Origin: Acidobacteriaceae bacterium
Lineage (GTDB): Bacteria; Acidobacteriota; Terriglobia; Terriglobales; Acidobacteriaceae
Direction of reading: 5' to 3'
Length of the DNA stretch: 38,049 bases
NCBI GenBank assembly: GCA_003140075.1
Contig: PLIO01000098.1
Location: 68,130 to 106,178 of the forward strand
Below, piece after piece: positions 24,534 through 31,784 of the stretch. The stretch's first letter is position 1; every line of letters starts with the position of its first letter. A program made the translations under genes and the position numbers. The notes under the pieces were generated by a model. That model searched no databases. It was not told the origin of the DNA and saw nothing but the letters and a program-made list of their open reading frames with translations.

Positions 24534-24547
24534 TTAACTATGGTTAA
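24534..24547. promoter_or_regulatory. Candidate metal-regulator box upstream of the porin gene
   Basis: TTAAC-TATG-GTTAA has perfect inverted arms. The 12-mer AACTATGGTTAA inside it is identical to 11146-11157 in the Nramp-type promoter. Confidence 0.5.
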
Positions 24548-24554
24548 TGACTGT

Positions 24555-24785
24555 CGTTCTTCGATGATGATGCAACTTGCCCCAAACGGCCGTGTGCTTA
24601 GGGAGATCGCCTTCGGTTTCGCTCAGGGCGGGCTCTCGTCTCGCTGGTGAAAACGCGGGACTTCGGGATGACGCCAAACAGATTAAGATCGCAAAACCTT
24701 TCGAACTGCGCCACTACGCGCCCTTCCCCGACCGTCAGTGCGAGAGCGAGTATTGCCTTGCTGAACGCCGCCAGTCCATCGAAGC
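24555..24785. repeat. Intergenic repeat, partner of the copy near 15.3 kb
   Basis: 24600-24716 repeats 15283-15393: GAGATCGCCTTCGG, GCTCAGGGCGGGCTCTCGTC, GGTGAAAACGCGGGACTTCG, then TCGAACTGCGCCACTA. Open frames across it are translated repeat. The rest (24717-24785) shows nothing I can assign. Confidence 0.6.
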
Positions 24786-25034
24786 CTACTTAGGATTCGT
24801 TAAAGGAGTGTTACAGGCTGAGCTGGGCACTCTCAGCAGTGCTCGACAGCCACCCGCTGCATGCGGAGCCTGCGGCTGCTGTGCTTGCCGGTGACCACGA
24901 CCCCAGTTCATGCGCAGAGGTTGCCGTTCCGTGTGTTGTTGCTGCCGCGATGCGGAAACTTCGTAGCGGATTGAGCGCGCGAACTGCGTCGTCGTCATCG
25001 TCACTGGTGGTACTAGCAAAGTCATGCAAGCCAT
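24786..25034 (-). CDS. Small ORF with strong ribosome-binding site, divergent from the metal sensor
   Basis: An ATG at 25034 is preceded by AAAGGAGGGCACCGA, the best ribosome-binding site in the neighbourhood, and opens an 82-residue frame (MACMTLLVPPVTMTTTQFAR at the start, Gln/His/Arg-rich in the middle). A second frame, from TTG 25029 with a run of five Asp, overlaps it. I recognise neither product. The message would start near the RcnR/CsoR-like operator and carry a 9-bp-stem hairpin in its leader. It may be a real small gene or a decayed one. Confidence 0.35.
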   Translation of the reverse strand: MACMTLLVPPVTMTTTQFARSIRYEVSASRQQQHTERQPLRMNWGRGHRQAQQPQAPHAAGGCRALLRVPSSACNTPLTNPK

Positions 25035-25142
25035 TCGGTGCCCTCCTTTCTATATCGCGGTAACGTTGAGCGAACCGGAATGCCGCCGGTACCAGTTGCA
25101 GGCTTTGGTCTGAACTCTGTGTGCATACGTCCTGATTCCGGT

Positions 25143-25174
25143 CTTTGGCGGACGCTCTGGATTTCCCGCCAAAG
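25143..25174. repeat. Inverted repeat between the small ORF and the metal-sensor operator
   Basis: CTTTGGCGG (25143-25151) and CCGCCAAAG (25166-25174) form a perfect 9-bp stem with a 14-nt loop. Confidence 0.6.
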
Positions 25175-25185
25175 GTCTTATATCA

Positions 25186-25200
25186 TACCCCCCTAGGGTA
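25186..25200. promoter_or_regulatory. Operator for the RcnR/CsoR-family sensor
   Basis: TACCCCCCTAGGGTA has a C tract with flanking inverted TACCC/GGGTA arms, the form known for RcnR/CsoR-family operators. It lies 33 bp before the sensor gene, next to AT-rich TATATCAT, which could be a -10 element read in either direction. Confidence 0.7.
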
Positions 25201-25232
25201 ATGGCAAGGGGAAAACGAGGGGACCAGAAAAA

Positions 25233-25520
25233 ATGCAAGATAAGATTCCAGCAATTTCAAAAGAGAAGCAGAAGCTTCTTTTTCGCATCAAGCGGATACG
25301 CGGCCAGTTCGCAGCCGTGGAGCGCGCACTCACGGCGGAAGATGAATGCGCGGACATTCTGATGCTGCTGGCAGCGATTCGCGGCGGCGTGAACGGGTTG
25401 ATGGCGGAGATTCTCGAGGACCACATCCGGCTGCATATGATGAATCCGGATCACGAAGTGGAATCAGCCGAGGAGTTGGGCGAAGACTTGATCGGATTGG
25501 TTCGCGCCTATTTGAAGTGA
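25233..25520 (+). CDS. RcnR/CsoR/FrmR-family metal-sensing repressor
   Basis: This 95-residue all-helical repressor has the family core RIKRIRGQFAAVERALTAED, ECADILMLLAAIRGGVNGLM and AEILEDHIRLHM. The metal positions are Cys39, His64 and His68. CsoR (copper) has Cys-His-Cys and FrmR (formaldehyde) Cys-His-Glu; Cys-His-His is that of RcnR (nickel/cobalt), though the N-terminal His of RcnR is not seen. GAGGGG precedes the ATG. The operator upstream suggests autoregulation. Unusually, no exporter or other target gene is next to it, only a small divergent ORF. Confidence 0.9.
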   Translation: MQDKIPAISKEKQKLLFRIKRIRGQFAAVERALTAEDECADILMLLAAIRGGVNGLMAEILEDHIRLHMMNPDHEVESAEELGEDLIGLVRAYLK

Positions 25521-25595
25521 CCGGATAGCTGCAGAAAGGGACGGGCGGCAATCGCGGCTGCGCGATCCAAATACCCTGATGGGCACCGTCTCGAA

Positions 25596-25635
25596 CAAAT
25601 CAAAAAGGACAGCCCGGAGCCCCCGAAGCTGTCCT
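25596..25635 (-). terminator. Intrinsic terminator, minus strand
   Basis: The stem AGGACAGC (25635-25628) and GCTGTCCT (25613-25606) has a 14-nt GC-rich loop and is followed by a T run at 25606-25602 on the minus strand. On the plus strand the stem has no T run. Confidence 0.7.
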
Positions 25636-25680
25636 GGAACCCTCCCGGTTAGAAGGGCAACTTGATGACCCTAGGTTACC
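25596..25680 (-). ncRNA. Candidate structured small RNA or leader, minus strand
   Basis: Read on the minus strand the stretch forms three successive stems: AGGG/CCCT (25672-25669 with 25657-25654), AACC/GGTT (25650-25647 with 25641-25638) and an 8-bp stem AGGACAGC/GCTGTCCT followed by TTTTTGATTT. No coding frame is evident. It begins around GGTAACCTAGGGTC and lies in the gap between the metal sensor and hemL. No known family was matched from memory. Confidence 0.4.
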
Positions 25681-25804
25681 GTGGCGATGTTGCAAAGTGA
25701 TGGCGGAGACGTGAATATCTGGTTAATTTGATCGGTGAGGCGCTGCTATAGTAGTCGGTTGCGTGCAGTCATCCGTTGACATCATTTTCCTGCGGGAGCA
25801 CCCA

Positions 25805-27118
25805 ATGCCATCAACGACGTCCCGAAAAGCCGAGCAGTCGCGCCGTCTGCAGCAACGTGCAGAAAGCATGATTCCTGGCGGAGTGAACTCGCCGGTGCGC
25901 GGGTTCGGGGCGGTGGGAGGCGATCCGCCGTTTATTGTGCGCGGGAAAGGCTCGCACATGTGGGATGCCGATGAAAACGAATTCATCGACTATGTGGGCT
26001 CGTGGGGCCCGCTGATTTTGGGCCATGCCGCGCCGGACGTGCTGGACGCGATTGTGGGAGCGGCCTGCAATGGGACCAGCTTTGGAGCTTCCACGCCTGC
26101 CGAGGCCGACTTGGCGGAGTTGGTGCTGGCGGCGCTGCCGCCGATGCAGAAGGTTCGCTTCGTAAGTTCGGGAACGGAAGCGACGATGTCGGCAATCCGA
26201 CTGGCGCGGGCTTATACCAAGCGCAAATACATTGTGAAATTTGAAGGGTGCTACCACGGGCACTCCGATTCCCTGCTGGTGAAGGCAGGTTCGGGAGTGG
26301 CGACGCTTGGCATTCCGGGATCGGCAGGGGTTCCCGAGGAGTTTACGCAATTCACGCTGGCGCTGCCTTTTAACGACATCAAAGCGGTGGAATATGCGTT
26401 CCAGAAATTCAAACATCAGATTGCGTGCGTGATCGTGGAACCGGTGGTGGGCAACATGGGGTGTGTTCCGGCGGCGGACGACTATCTGGTGGCGCTGCGG
26501 TTGATTACCGAGCGGGAAAGGTCAGTGCTGATTTTCGATGAGGTGATGACCGGATTTCGCGTGGCTTTCGGAGGAGCGCAGGAGCTCTACAATATTCATC
26601 CTGATCTGACGACCCTGGGTAAGATTATCGGTGGAGGGTTGCCGGTGGGCGCTTACGGCGGGTCCAGCGAGATTATGGATCTGGTTGCGCCACTGGGGCC
26701 GATGTACCAGGCGGGGACGCTTTCCGGCAATCCGCTGGCGATGGCGGCGGGATGCGCGATGCTGAAGCGCCTGCGCGATCACAAGCAGGAGATTTATGCA
26801 CGGCTGGAGAAGCTGAGTGGAGAATTGGTGGAGGGGGTGGCTGCAGCGGCTAAGGACGCGGGCGTGCCGTTGTGCTACAACCGGGTCGGATCGATGTTTA
26901 CGTGGTTCTTCACGCCGGGGCCGGTGACGGATTGGGAATCGGCATCGAAATCGAATACGCAAGCGTTTGGCAAGTTCTTTCGAGCGATGCTCGATGGCGG
27001 AGTGTATCTGCCGCCGTCGCAGTATGAGGCAGCGTTTCTGGGAGCGACCCATACGGAGGAAGATGTGCAGCAGACAATTGCGGCGGCGAAGCAGGGGTTT
27101 GCGGCGGTGAAGGGATAG
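25805..27118 (+). CDS. hemL: Glutamate-1-semialdehyde 2,1-aminomutase
   Basis: This PLP enzyme turns glutamate-1-semialdehyde into 5-aminolevulinate in the C5 route to haem. It has 437 residues from the ATG at 25805, which has GGGAG seven bases upstream; a frame extending to 25763 has weaker support. The family start [19 protein letters not shown] is intact, followed by [57 protein letters not shown] and [18 protein letters not shown], whose Lys (about residue 272) binds [23 protein letters not shown] closes the fold. A YcxB-like gene follows 13 bp later. Confidence 0.97.
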   Translation: MPSTTSRKAEQSRRLQQRAESMIPGGVNSPVRGFGAVGGDPPFIVRGKGSHMWDADENEFIDYVGSWGPLILGHAAPDVLDAIVGAACNGTSFGASTPAEADLAELVLAALPPMQKVRFVSSGTEATMSAIRLARAYTKRKYIVKFEGCYHGHSDSLLVKAGSGVATLGIPGSAGVPEEFTQFTLALPFNDIKAVEYAFQKFKHQIACVIVEPVVGNMGCVPAADDYLVALRLITERERSVLIFDEVMTGFRVAFGGAQELYNIHPDLTTLGKIIGGGLPVGAYGGSSEIMDLVAPLGPMYQAGTLSGNPLAMAAGCAMLKRLRDHKQEIYARLEKLSGELVEGVAAAAKDAGVPLCYNRVGSMFTWFFTPGPVTDWESASKSNTQAFGKFFRAMLDGGVYLPPSQYEAAFLGATHTEEDVQQTIAAAKQGFAAVKG

Positions 27119-27131
27119 AAGGCGGGTCGCT

Positions 27132-27710
27132 TTGATGAATGATACCGTTAATCTCTCGTTCCGTTATTCCAAGGGCGATATCGTGCGGGCGATGCGCTCG
27201 CATTACGCTTCGCGTATGCGGCCTCGGCTGGACATCGTCATGGCTGTCGGGTTTGCGGCCGCAGGAGCTTACCTTTGGCGTTCTCCGAGTTCGCACTGGT
27301 CCGGTGTGTTCTTCGCTGGAGTGGCCGCTGCGCTTATCCTTATGCTTTTTGCCGCTTTTGTTGTGATCCCGAACTTAGCTTTCCGCCTGGAGCCCAAATA
27401 CCGCGACGATTACTCGCTCGTGTTCTCCTCGGAAGGAATCCACTTTCGCACGGTTCACATTGACTCTCTGCTGCAGTGGAGCTTGTATTCGCGGGCGCTG
27501 ATCGACGGCCACTCTTACCTCCTGTACTACGGCTCGCGGACGTGCTCGATAATTCCGAAACGCGTCTTTCAGAGTTCCGAACAACAACGAGCATTTGAGG
27601 GGTTGCTGGGCAGCACGTTCCGAAGATCATCACGAAGAACTAGAGTCATTCTGCATCATCTGCAGAATCGTTTTGAACTCGCGTCCTTCGCTTTTGTATC
27701 GAGCGATTAG
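27132..27710 (+). CDS. YcxB-like membrane protein
   Basis: The 192-residue product has the YcxB arrangement: a short N-terminal strand-helix (VNLSFRYSKGDIVRAMRSHY), two membrane helices (about residues 34-50 and 57-80) and a C-terminal YcxB-like domain with YSLVFSSEGIHFRTVHIDSL, LQWSLYSRALIDGHSYLLYY and IIPKRVF. The family function is unknown. It starts 13 bp after hemL, so it may be co-transcribed. Its last 80 bases overlap the convergent deacetylase gene. Confidence 0.8.
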   Translation: MMNDTVNLSFRYSKGDIVRAMRSHYASRMRPRLDIVMAVGFAAAGAYLWRSPSSHWSGVFFAGVAAALILMLFAAFVVIPNLAFRLEPKYRDDYSLVFSSEGIHFRTVHIDSLLQWSLYSRALIDGHSYLLYYGSRTCSIIPKRVFQSSEQQRAFEGLLGSTFRRSSRRTRVILHHLQNRFELASFAFVSSD

Positions 27711-28352
27711 CCGATCCGTCGCGATTACGGTTTGTGAGCGATCCGCGCCCATTTGTTTGTGACCTCCATCGTGAAGAAGGATCACGTCGCCGCCGCGAAT
27801 TTGTTTTGAGATCTTGCGCTCGATTTCGGCGGCAGGAGGAGCGTTCCAGTCGTAGCCGGTTACGTTCCACATGACTGGTTGCAGGCCAAGTTCGCGAGCC
27901 AGGCGGAGAACGGCGGGGCGGCGGCCTCCGAAGGAAGGGCGGAAGAGATTGCTGGGTTCGCCGACGGCATCCTGCAAGGCGGTGCGGCATTGACTGAGTT
28001 CGTGGCGGATATCGGCTTCACTTTTGAAGGTCAGGAGCGGATGCGTGAAGGTGTGGTTGCCGACGATGTGGCCGGCCTGGACAATTTCACGGGCGATCTC
28101 GGGACGCTGCCGCACGAAGCGTCCGATAAGAAAAAAAGTTGCGTGAACGCTGTGCTTCGCCAGGACTTCCAACAGACGGAGCGTGTGCGGGTCGTTGGGA
28201 CCGTCGTCGTAGGTGAGGGCGAGCGGGCGGGCGCCGTGAGCCAGTCCGGTGAAAGTTTGCCCGAACCACTGTCCCGTGGGAGCCATCGACTGATAACCGG
28301 CGGTGATAGCGGCTGCCGCGGAGACGGCACCGGCCAGGGCAAGGGGGAGCAT
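27630..28352 (-). CDS. Polysaccharide deacetylase (NodB-type), membrane-anchored
   Basis: This carbohydrate esterase family 4 protein of 240 residues removes acetyl groups from an N-acetylated glycan, acting outside the inner membrane. An N-terminal hydrophobic helix (MLPLALAGAVSAAAAITAGY) is followed by the NodB motifs: ALTYDDGPND (catalytic Asp and metal Asp), GNHTFTHPLL (metal histidines), RPSFGGRRP, and ILLHDGG. ATG 28352 is chosen; the frame to 28418 only translates the AT-rich inverted repeat upstream. The exact glycan substrate is not predictable. Confidence 0.9.
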   Translation of the reverse strand: MLPLALAGAVSAAAAITAGYQSMAPTGQWFGQTFTGLAHGARPLALTYDDGPNDPHTLRLLEVLAKHSVHATFFLIGRFVRQRPEIAREIVQAGHIVGNHTFTHPLLTFKSEADIRHELSQCRTALQDAVGEPSNLFRPSFGGRRPAVLRLARELGLQPVMWNVTGYDWNAPPAAEIERKISKQIRGGDVILLHDGGHKQMGADRSQTVIATDRLIARYKSEGREFKTILQMMQNDSSSS

Positions 28353-28371
28353 GAGGGGATTGTAAACGGCT

Positions 28372-28457
28372 GAATTGAGTAATTGTGTAATTGAGTAATT
28401 TGGAAATTGACTTCGCACGACGGTCTTGAATTACTCAATTATAAAATTACTCAATTC
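28372..28457. repeat. AT-rich inverted repeat with 29-nt arms
   Basis: The arms 28372-28400 and 28429-28457 match at 27 of 29 positions around a 28-nt spacer. Each arm contains two AATTGAGTAATT-like units. It lies between the divergent deacetylase and kinase genes, and is much more AT-rich than its surroundings. Confidence 0.75.
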
Positions 28458-28542
28458 CCCAATTGTCCTCTGTTAACTCTTCCCGCAATTGCCACTCGGG
28501 GATATCCGAGCTATCCTGCAAATTCCGAATTATTACGAGCCC

Positions 28543-29208
28543 ATGGCGAATCTCTTCGAACTGCCCCGCTACCTTGCTGTAGAAGGTCCCATTCGAGTGG
28601 GAAAAAGCACGCTGGCCCGCATCCTGGCCGAGCGGTTGAATGCGCAGCGCGTGATGGAGCCCGAGTCCAATCCGTTTCTTGGGGCATTTTACGAGGGCGA
28701 GCGCGGGGCGGCGTTTCAGGCGCAGTTTGCGTTTCTGGTGCAGCGGTTCGAACAGTTGCAGGCCCTCGATTTAGGGGCGCGGTCGCAGAAGACGGTGGTC
28801 GCGGATTACATTATTGAGAAGGACAAGCTTTTTGCCTGCCTGAACCTCACCGACCAGGAACTCGATACCTACAACCGCTACTACAATCACTTTCGGGAGA
28901 AGTTGCCTACTCCCGACCTGGTTATCTACCTGCAGGCCACGCCGGAAGTGCTGAAGAAGCGCCTGCGAAAAAAGAATGCGCCGAGCGAGCGTGCGGTCAG
29001 CGACGAGTATCTGGAAGAGGTGGTGAAGGCTTATGAACACTTCTTCTTTCATTACACGTCGTCGGACCTGCTGATCGTCAATACTTCGGACATCGATTTT
29101 GTTGACCGCAACGAAGATTTACAGGAGTTGCTGCGGAAGGTGACGGAGCCGATCAAGGGGACGCAATACTTCTTGCCGCTGGGCGGGCAGGAAGGGGTGG
29201 GGGCTTGA
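28543..29208 (+). CDS. Deoxynucleoside kinase (dGK/dAK-like)
   Basis: The 221-residue protein phosphorylates deoxynucleosides for salvage. The P-loop reads VEGPIRVGKSTLARILAERL (about residues 12-31). VVADYIIEKDKLFACLNLTD is the family segment that replaces the ERS region in bacterial deoxyguanosine/deoxyadenosine kinases, followed by PDLVIYLQATPEVLKKRLRK with the lid arginines. ATG 28543 is chosen over TTG 28489 because homology-like sequence begins there; no strong ribosome-binding site is seen for either. Confidence 0.9.
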   Translation: MANLFELPRYLAVEGPIRVGKSTLARILAERLNAQRVMEPESNPFLGAFYEGERGAAFQAQFAFLVQRFEQLQALDLGARSQKTVVADYIIEKDKLFACLNLTDQELDTYNRYYNHFREKLPTPDLVIYLQATPEVLKKRLRKKNAPSERAVSDEYLEEVVKAYEHFFFHYTSSDLLIVNTSDIDFVDRNEDLQELLRKVTEPIKGTQYFLPLGGQEGVGA

Positions 29209-29245
29209 AAACCGTCGTCGGTCGTTAGTCGTTGGTCGTTGGGCT
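29209..29245. repeat. GTCGTT-type short tandem repeat
   Basis: GGTCGTTAGTCGTTGGTCGTT is a tandem of near-identical 7-mers. A shorter copy lies near 16432 next to galU. Confidence 0.55.
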
Positions 29246-29331
29246 TCACGAACGACAGGCTAGATATTGGGAACGGTGAGAAAGACTCAAGGCCGTGGCA
29301 CTCGCTACCAAAACCAAGCTGCAGCGTCTCG

Positions 29332-29601
29332 ATGGCTTCCGCATTATTGCTGGCGGCGCTTTCCTACCTGTCCTCCGGTCTCTTCGTGCACACCTACTGC
29401 GAAAACCGTCCAATCATGCTGGTACTTGCAGCGGTCGGGGTAGTTACGCTTTGTTTTCTGATACGATGTTGGCCGCCCACTTTGCTGCAGAGAGCAGCGA
29501 CAATACTGGCGATCCTGCTTTGCCTGTTCGAGATCAGCTTCAACCTGTGGTTTTTTGGGTGGGCTACCCGCATCTGTGCGGACCAGAAGAGATTGCACTA
29601 A
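29332..29601 (+). CDS. Small integral membrane protein, hypothetical
   Basis: From ATG 29332 the frame encodes 89 residues with three hydrophobic segments: ASALLLAALSYLSSGLFVHT, IMLVLAAVGVVTLCFLIRC and ATILAILLCLFEISFNLWFF. No ribosome-binding site is obvious and the longer frame from 29239 starts in a repeat. No family is recognised. The consistent membrane pattern is the only support. Confidence 0.45.
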   Translation: MASALLLAALSYLSSGLFVHTYCENRPIMLVLAAVGVVTLCFLIRCWPPTLLQRAATILAILLCLFEISFNLWFFGWATRICADQKRLH

Positions 29602-29738
29602 CGAGGCACTCGTGTCCTCCTGGGTGAACGACGGTTTCCAAGACAGCTACTTCCTCACATCGCGGCTGCGAGTGGCCTGACAATACGGGGGTAGGACCGT
29701 AGTTGGTTGTCTCAACAGTCTTGCATTACGCCTCTAAA

Positions 29739-29758
29739 GTTATTACAATTGTAATAAC
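29739..29758. promoter_or_regulatory. Perfect 20-bp palindrome before the AbrB/Doc operon
   Basis: GTTATTACAATTGTAATAAC lies 14 bp before the antitoxin ATG and overlaps the expected promoter or leader. It is the likely binding site of the antitoxin or toxin-antitoxin complex. Confidence 0.7.
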
Positions 29759-29772
29759 AAGGGAAGGACGCG

Positions 29773-30000
29773 ATGGTTCCACTGAAGATCCGGAAGTTTG
29801 GCAACTCGCTTGGTGTTGTTCTGCCCAAAGAAGTCATTCAGCGCCTGCGAACCAGGGACGGAGAGCAGGTTTTTCTGATCGAGGCAGGAGATGGCGATTA
29901 CCGGCTCACCCCCTACGATCCCACGTTCGAGAAGAAAATGAAGAAGGCGGAAGAGATTATGGGCCGATACCGCAATACGCTGCACGCTCTGGCCAAGTGA
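29773..30000 (+). CDS. AbrB/MazE-type antitoxin paired with Doc
   Basis: The 75-residue protein begins VPLKIRKFGNSLGVVLPKEV, the SpoVT/AbrB swapped-hairpin domain, followed by TRDGEQVFLIEAGDGDYRLT. The C-terminal helix (EKKMKKAEEIMGRYRNTLHA) would bind and cover the Doc toxin. GGGAAGGA precedes the ATG by about five bases. It is separated from the toxin gene by three bases. Confidence 0.92.
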   Translation: MVPLKIRKFGNSLGVVLPKEVIQRLRTRDGEQVFLIEAGDGDYRLTPYDPTFEKKMKKAEEIMGRYRNTLHALAK

Positions 30001-30003
30001 AGG

Positions 30004-30408
30004 ATGGCTCCGAAAAGCAAAGAACCGGTCTGGATCGAAACGCGCGATGTGCTCGCCATTCACGACCGCCTTTTGGCGCTGCACGGCGGCGCTTCAGGAT
30101 TGCGCGATCGAGGGCTTCTTGAGTCCGCTCTGGCTCGGCCGCGCCAGCACCATGCTTACGCCAGCTCCCCTGACATCGTAGAAATGGCCACCCTCTACAC
30201 CGCGGGCGTAGTCCGAAACCATCCTTTCGTGGACGGAAACAAGCGGACCGGCTTTGTGATTGGCGTTCTCTTTCTCGAACTCAACGGCTTCGAGTTCAAG
30301 GCCAGTGAAGAAGATGCAACACAGGCTGCCACCTCTCTTGCGGCTGGCATTCTGGATGAGGCTGGGTATTGGGCTTGGCTGCGGGAGAACATCCGGCGAA
30401 AGCAGTAA
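30004..30408 (+). CDS. doc: Death-on-curing (Doc) family toxin
   Basis: Doc is a Fic-fold kinase that phosphorylates elongation factor Tu and stops translation. The 134-residue protein has the signature HPFVDGNKRTGFVIG (residues about 76-90), which matches Doc HxFxxANKRT with D-G in place of A. The upstream segment GLRDRGLLESALARPRQHHA is also typical. It is paired with an AbrB-type antitoxin, rather than the Phd type of phage P1, an arrangement known in other bacteria. Confidence 0.92.
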   Translation: MAPKSKEPVWIETRDVLAIHDRLLALHGGASGLRDRGLLESALARPRQHHAYASSPDIVEMATLYTAGVVRNHPFVDGNKRTGFVIGVLFLELNGFEFKASEEDATQAATSLAAGILDEAGYWAWLRENIRRKQ

Positions 30409-30530
30409 GACTCTTCCCAGCCTACAAACGACTGGTCATTGCCAATCTTCGCGTCTACAATGATCCCAGCATCCACGAAGATGCTTAACAGGTTCTATCC
30501 GGCGAAGCCGGAGGGGCACTGGAGGGTACG

Positions 30531-31436
30531 ATGAGTCTCACCCCGATCAGCGGGCGTTCCACGGACGAACTCCGCCGCAAGGTTACAACTGCTTCTCTAC
30601 GGGAACTAAAACTCCGACACGAACCGATTACCTGCCTCACCGCCTACGATTACGCGACGGCGCGTCTGGTGGACGAGGCCGGCATCGAGATGATCCTGGT
30701 GGGCGATTCGCTCGCGCAGGCCATGCTCGGCCATGAGAACACGCTCTCGGTCACTATGGACGAGATGCTGCACCACGTGAAGGCAGTGCGCCGGGGCGTT
30801 AAGAATGCGCTGCTGCTGGCGGACATGCCTTACGGGTCGTATCAGGTTGACCCCAACGACGCTTTGCGCAACGCCACGCGCTTTGTAAAGGAAGGTGGCG
30901 CGGAAGTGGTGAAAATCGAGGGTGGAGAAAAACGCGTTGACCTGATTCGCCGGATTATTGACGCGGAGATCCCAGTGGCTGGGCACATTGGGCTTACGCC
31001 GCAGTCGGTGAATGTGATGGGTGGCTATAAGGTACAGGGGAAAGATCTCAGTGGGATTGAGCAACTGATGCACGATGCCGTGGCGCTGGATCGCGCGGGT
31101 GTGGCTTGCCTGTATCTGGAGGGCATTCCACGGGAAGTTGCGGCGATGATTACGGCGGAGGTGGGCACGTCGACCATCGGGATTGGCGCCGGTCCGGAGT
31201 GCGATGGGCAGGTGCTGGTGTTCCACGACATTCTCAATCTGACGTTTGGGCCTCCGGCAAAGTTTGTGCGCCGCTACGGCGATGGGGCGGCGGTGATCAC
31301 GAATGCAGTGGGGGCATTTCGCGCCGATGTGAAGTCGCAGCAGTATCCGGCGGATGAGGAGTCGTATCACCTGCCGAGAGATACGAAGGCCGGGCTGGAA
31401 ACGGTGCTGGCGCGGAAGCGGGCGATGCGGCGGTGA
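30531..31436 (+). CDS. panB: 3-methyl-2-oxobutanoate hydroxymethyltransferase
   Basis: PanB makes ketopantoate from 2-oxoisovalerate and methylene-tetrahydrofolate, the first step of pantothenate synthesis. The 301-residue frame starts after GGAGGGTACG. Diagnostic segments are ITCLTAYDYATARLVDEAGI, MILVGDSLAQAMLGHENTLS with the Mg-binding Asp, LLADMPYGSYQVD, VKIEGGEKRVD, IPVAGHIGLTPQSVNVMGGY, CLYLEGIP with the catalytic Glu, and TIGIGAGPECDGQVLVFHDI. panC lies 860 bp downstream, with two small genes in between. Confidence 0.97.
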   Translation: MSLTPISGRSTDELRRKVTTASLRELKLRHEPITCLTAYDYATARLVDEAGIEMILVGDSLAQAMLGHENTLSVTMDEMLHHVKAVRRGVKNALLLADMPYGSYQVDPNDALRNATRFVKEGGAEVVKIEGGEKRVDLIRRIIDAEIPVAGHIGLTPQSVNVMGGYKVQGKDLSGIEQLMHDAVALDRAGVACLYLEGIPREVAAMITAEVGTSTIGIGAGPECDGQVLVFHDILNLTFGPPAKFVRRYGDGAAVITNAVGAFRADVKSQQYPADEESYHLPRDTKAGLETVLARKRAMRR

Positions 31437-31446
31437 GGGCGGGATC

Positions 31447-31477
31447 CACCACGGAGGCACAGAGACACGGAGGAAAA
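31447..31477. repeat. Half copy of the CACGGAG repeat
   Basis: CACCACGGAGGCACAGAGAC resembles one arm of the inverted repeat at 11996-12143. Confidence 0.5.
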
Positions 31478-31628
31478 TCAAACTTGAGATTTGTTCTTCC
31501 GCCACGGTTCGATGCGTTTGGTACGATTCGCAATTCGCCGTAACGGTGCTAGGCTATGTTTATTTAGGAGGTAGTTATGGCGCACTTCTTGCCTGCGTTT
31601 TTTCTGCCGTTTCGGTTTTGGCTTCGTA

Positions 31629-31784
31629 ATGTATTTTCTGCCGTCGATTATTGCCTTTGCCCGGAGTAAGCGGGACACGGCCGCGATTGTGTTGCTGAAC
31701 TTCTTTTTGGGATGGACGGTGATTGGGTGGGTGGTCGCGCTGGTTTGGGCGGTGAAGACGGGCGTGCCTGCGGTGGTGCGGTGA
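31629..31784 (+). CDS. Superinfection-immunity-like small membrane protein
   Basis: The 51-residue frame reads MYFLPSIIAFARSKRD, then AAIVLLNFFLGWTVIGWVVA and LVWAVKTG, the pattern of the small Imm-superfamily proteins (T4 Imm-like): YFLP, LNxFLGWT and GWxxALxWA. Family members usually have an extra N-terminal hydrophobic stretch. A second ATG at 31577, with a perfect AGGAGG six bases before it, opens MAHFLPAFF in another frame; skipping one T in the T6 run at 31598-31603 would join it to this frame. The gene may be frameshifted there or start at 31629. It ends in TGA overlapping the GTG of the next gene. Confidence 0.65.
   Translation: MYFLPSIIAFARSKRDTAAIVLLNFFLGWTVIGWVVALVWAVKTGVPAVVR

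Noticed and set aside
24577-24894. A 105-codon plus-strand frame with several Cys near its end
   Set aside because: Most of it translates the dispersed repeat shared with 15.3 kb; the Cys cluster lies antisense to the small ORF with the better ribosome-binding site.
25596-25680. A cyclic-di-GMP or other known riboswitch in front of hemL
   Set aside because: The stems do not match the riboswitch consensus sequences I know, and the terminator points away from hemL.
28372-28457. A CRISPR-like array of AATTGAGTAATT units
   Set aside because: There are only four short units in inverted pairs with no regular spacers, and no cas gene is near.
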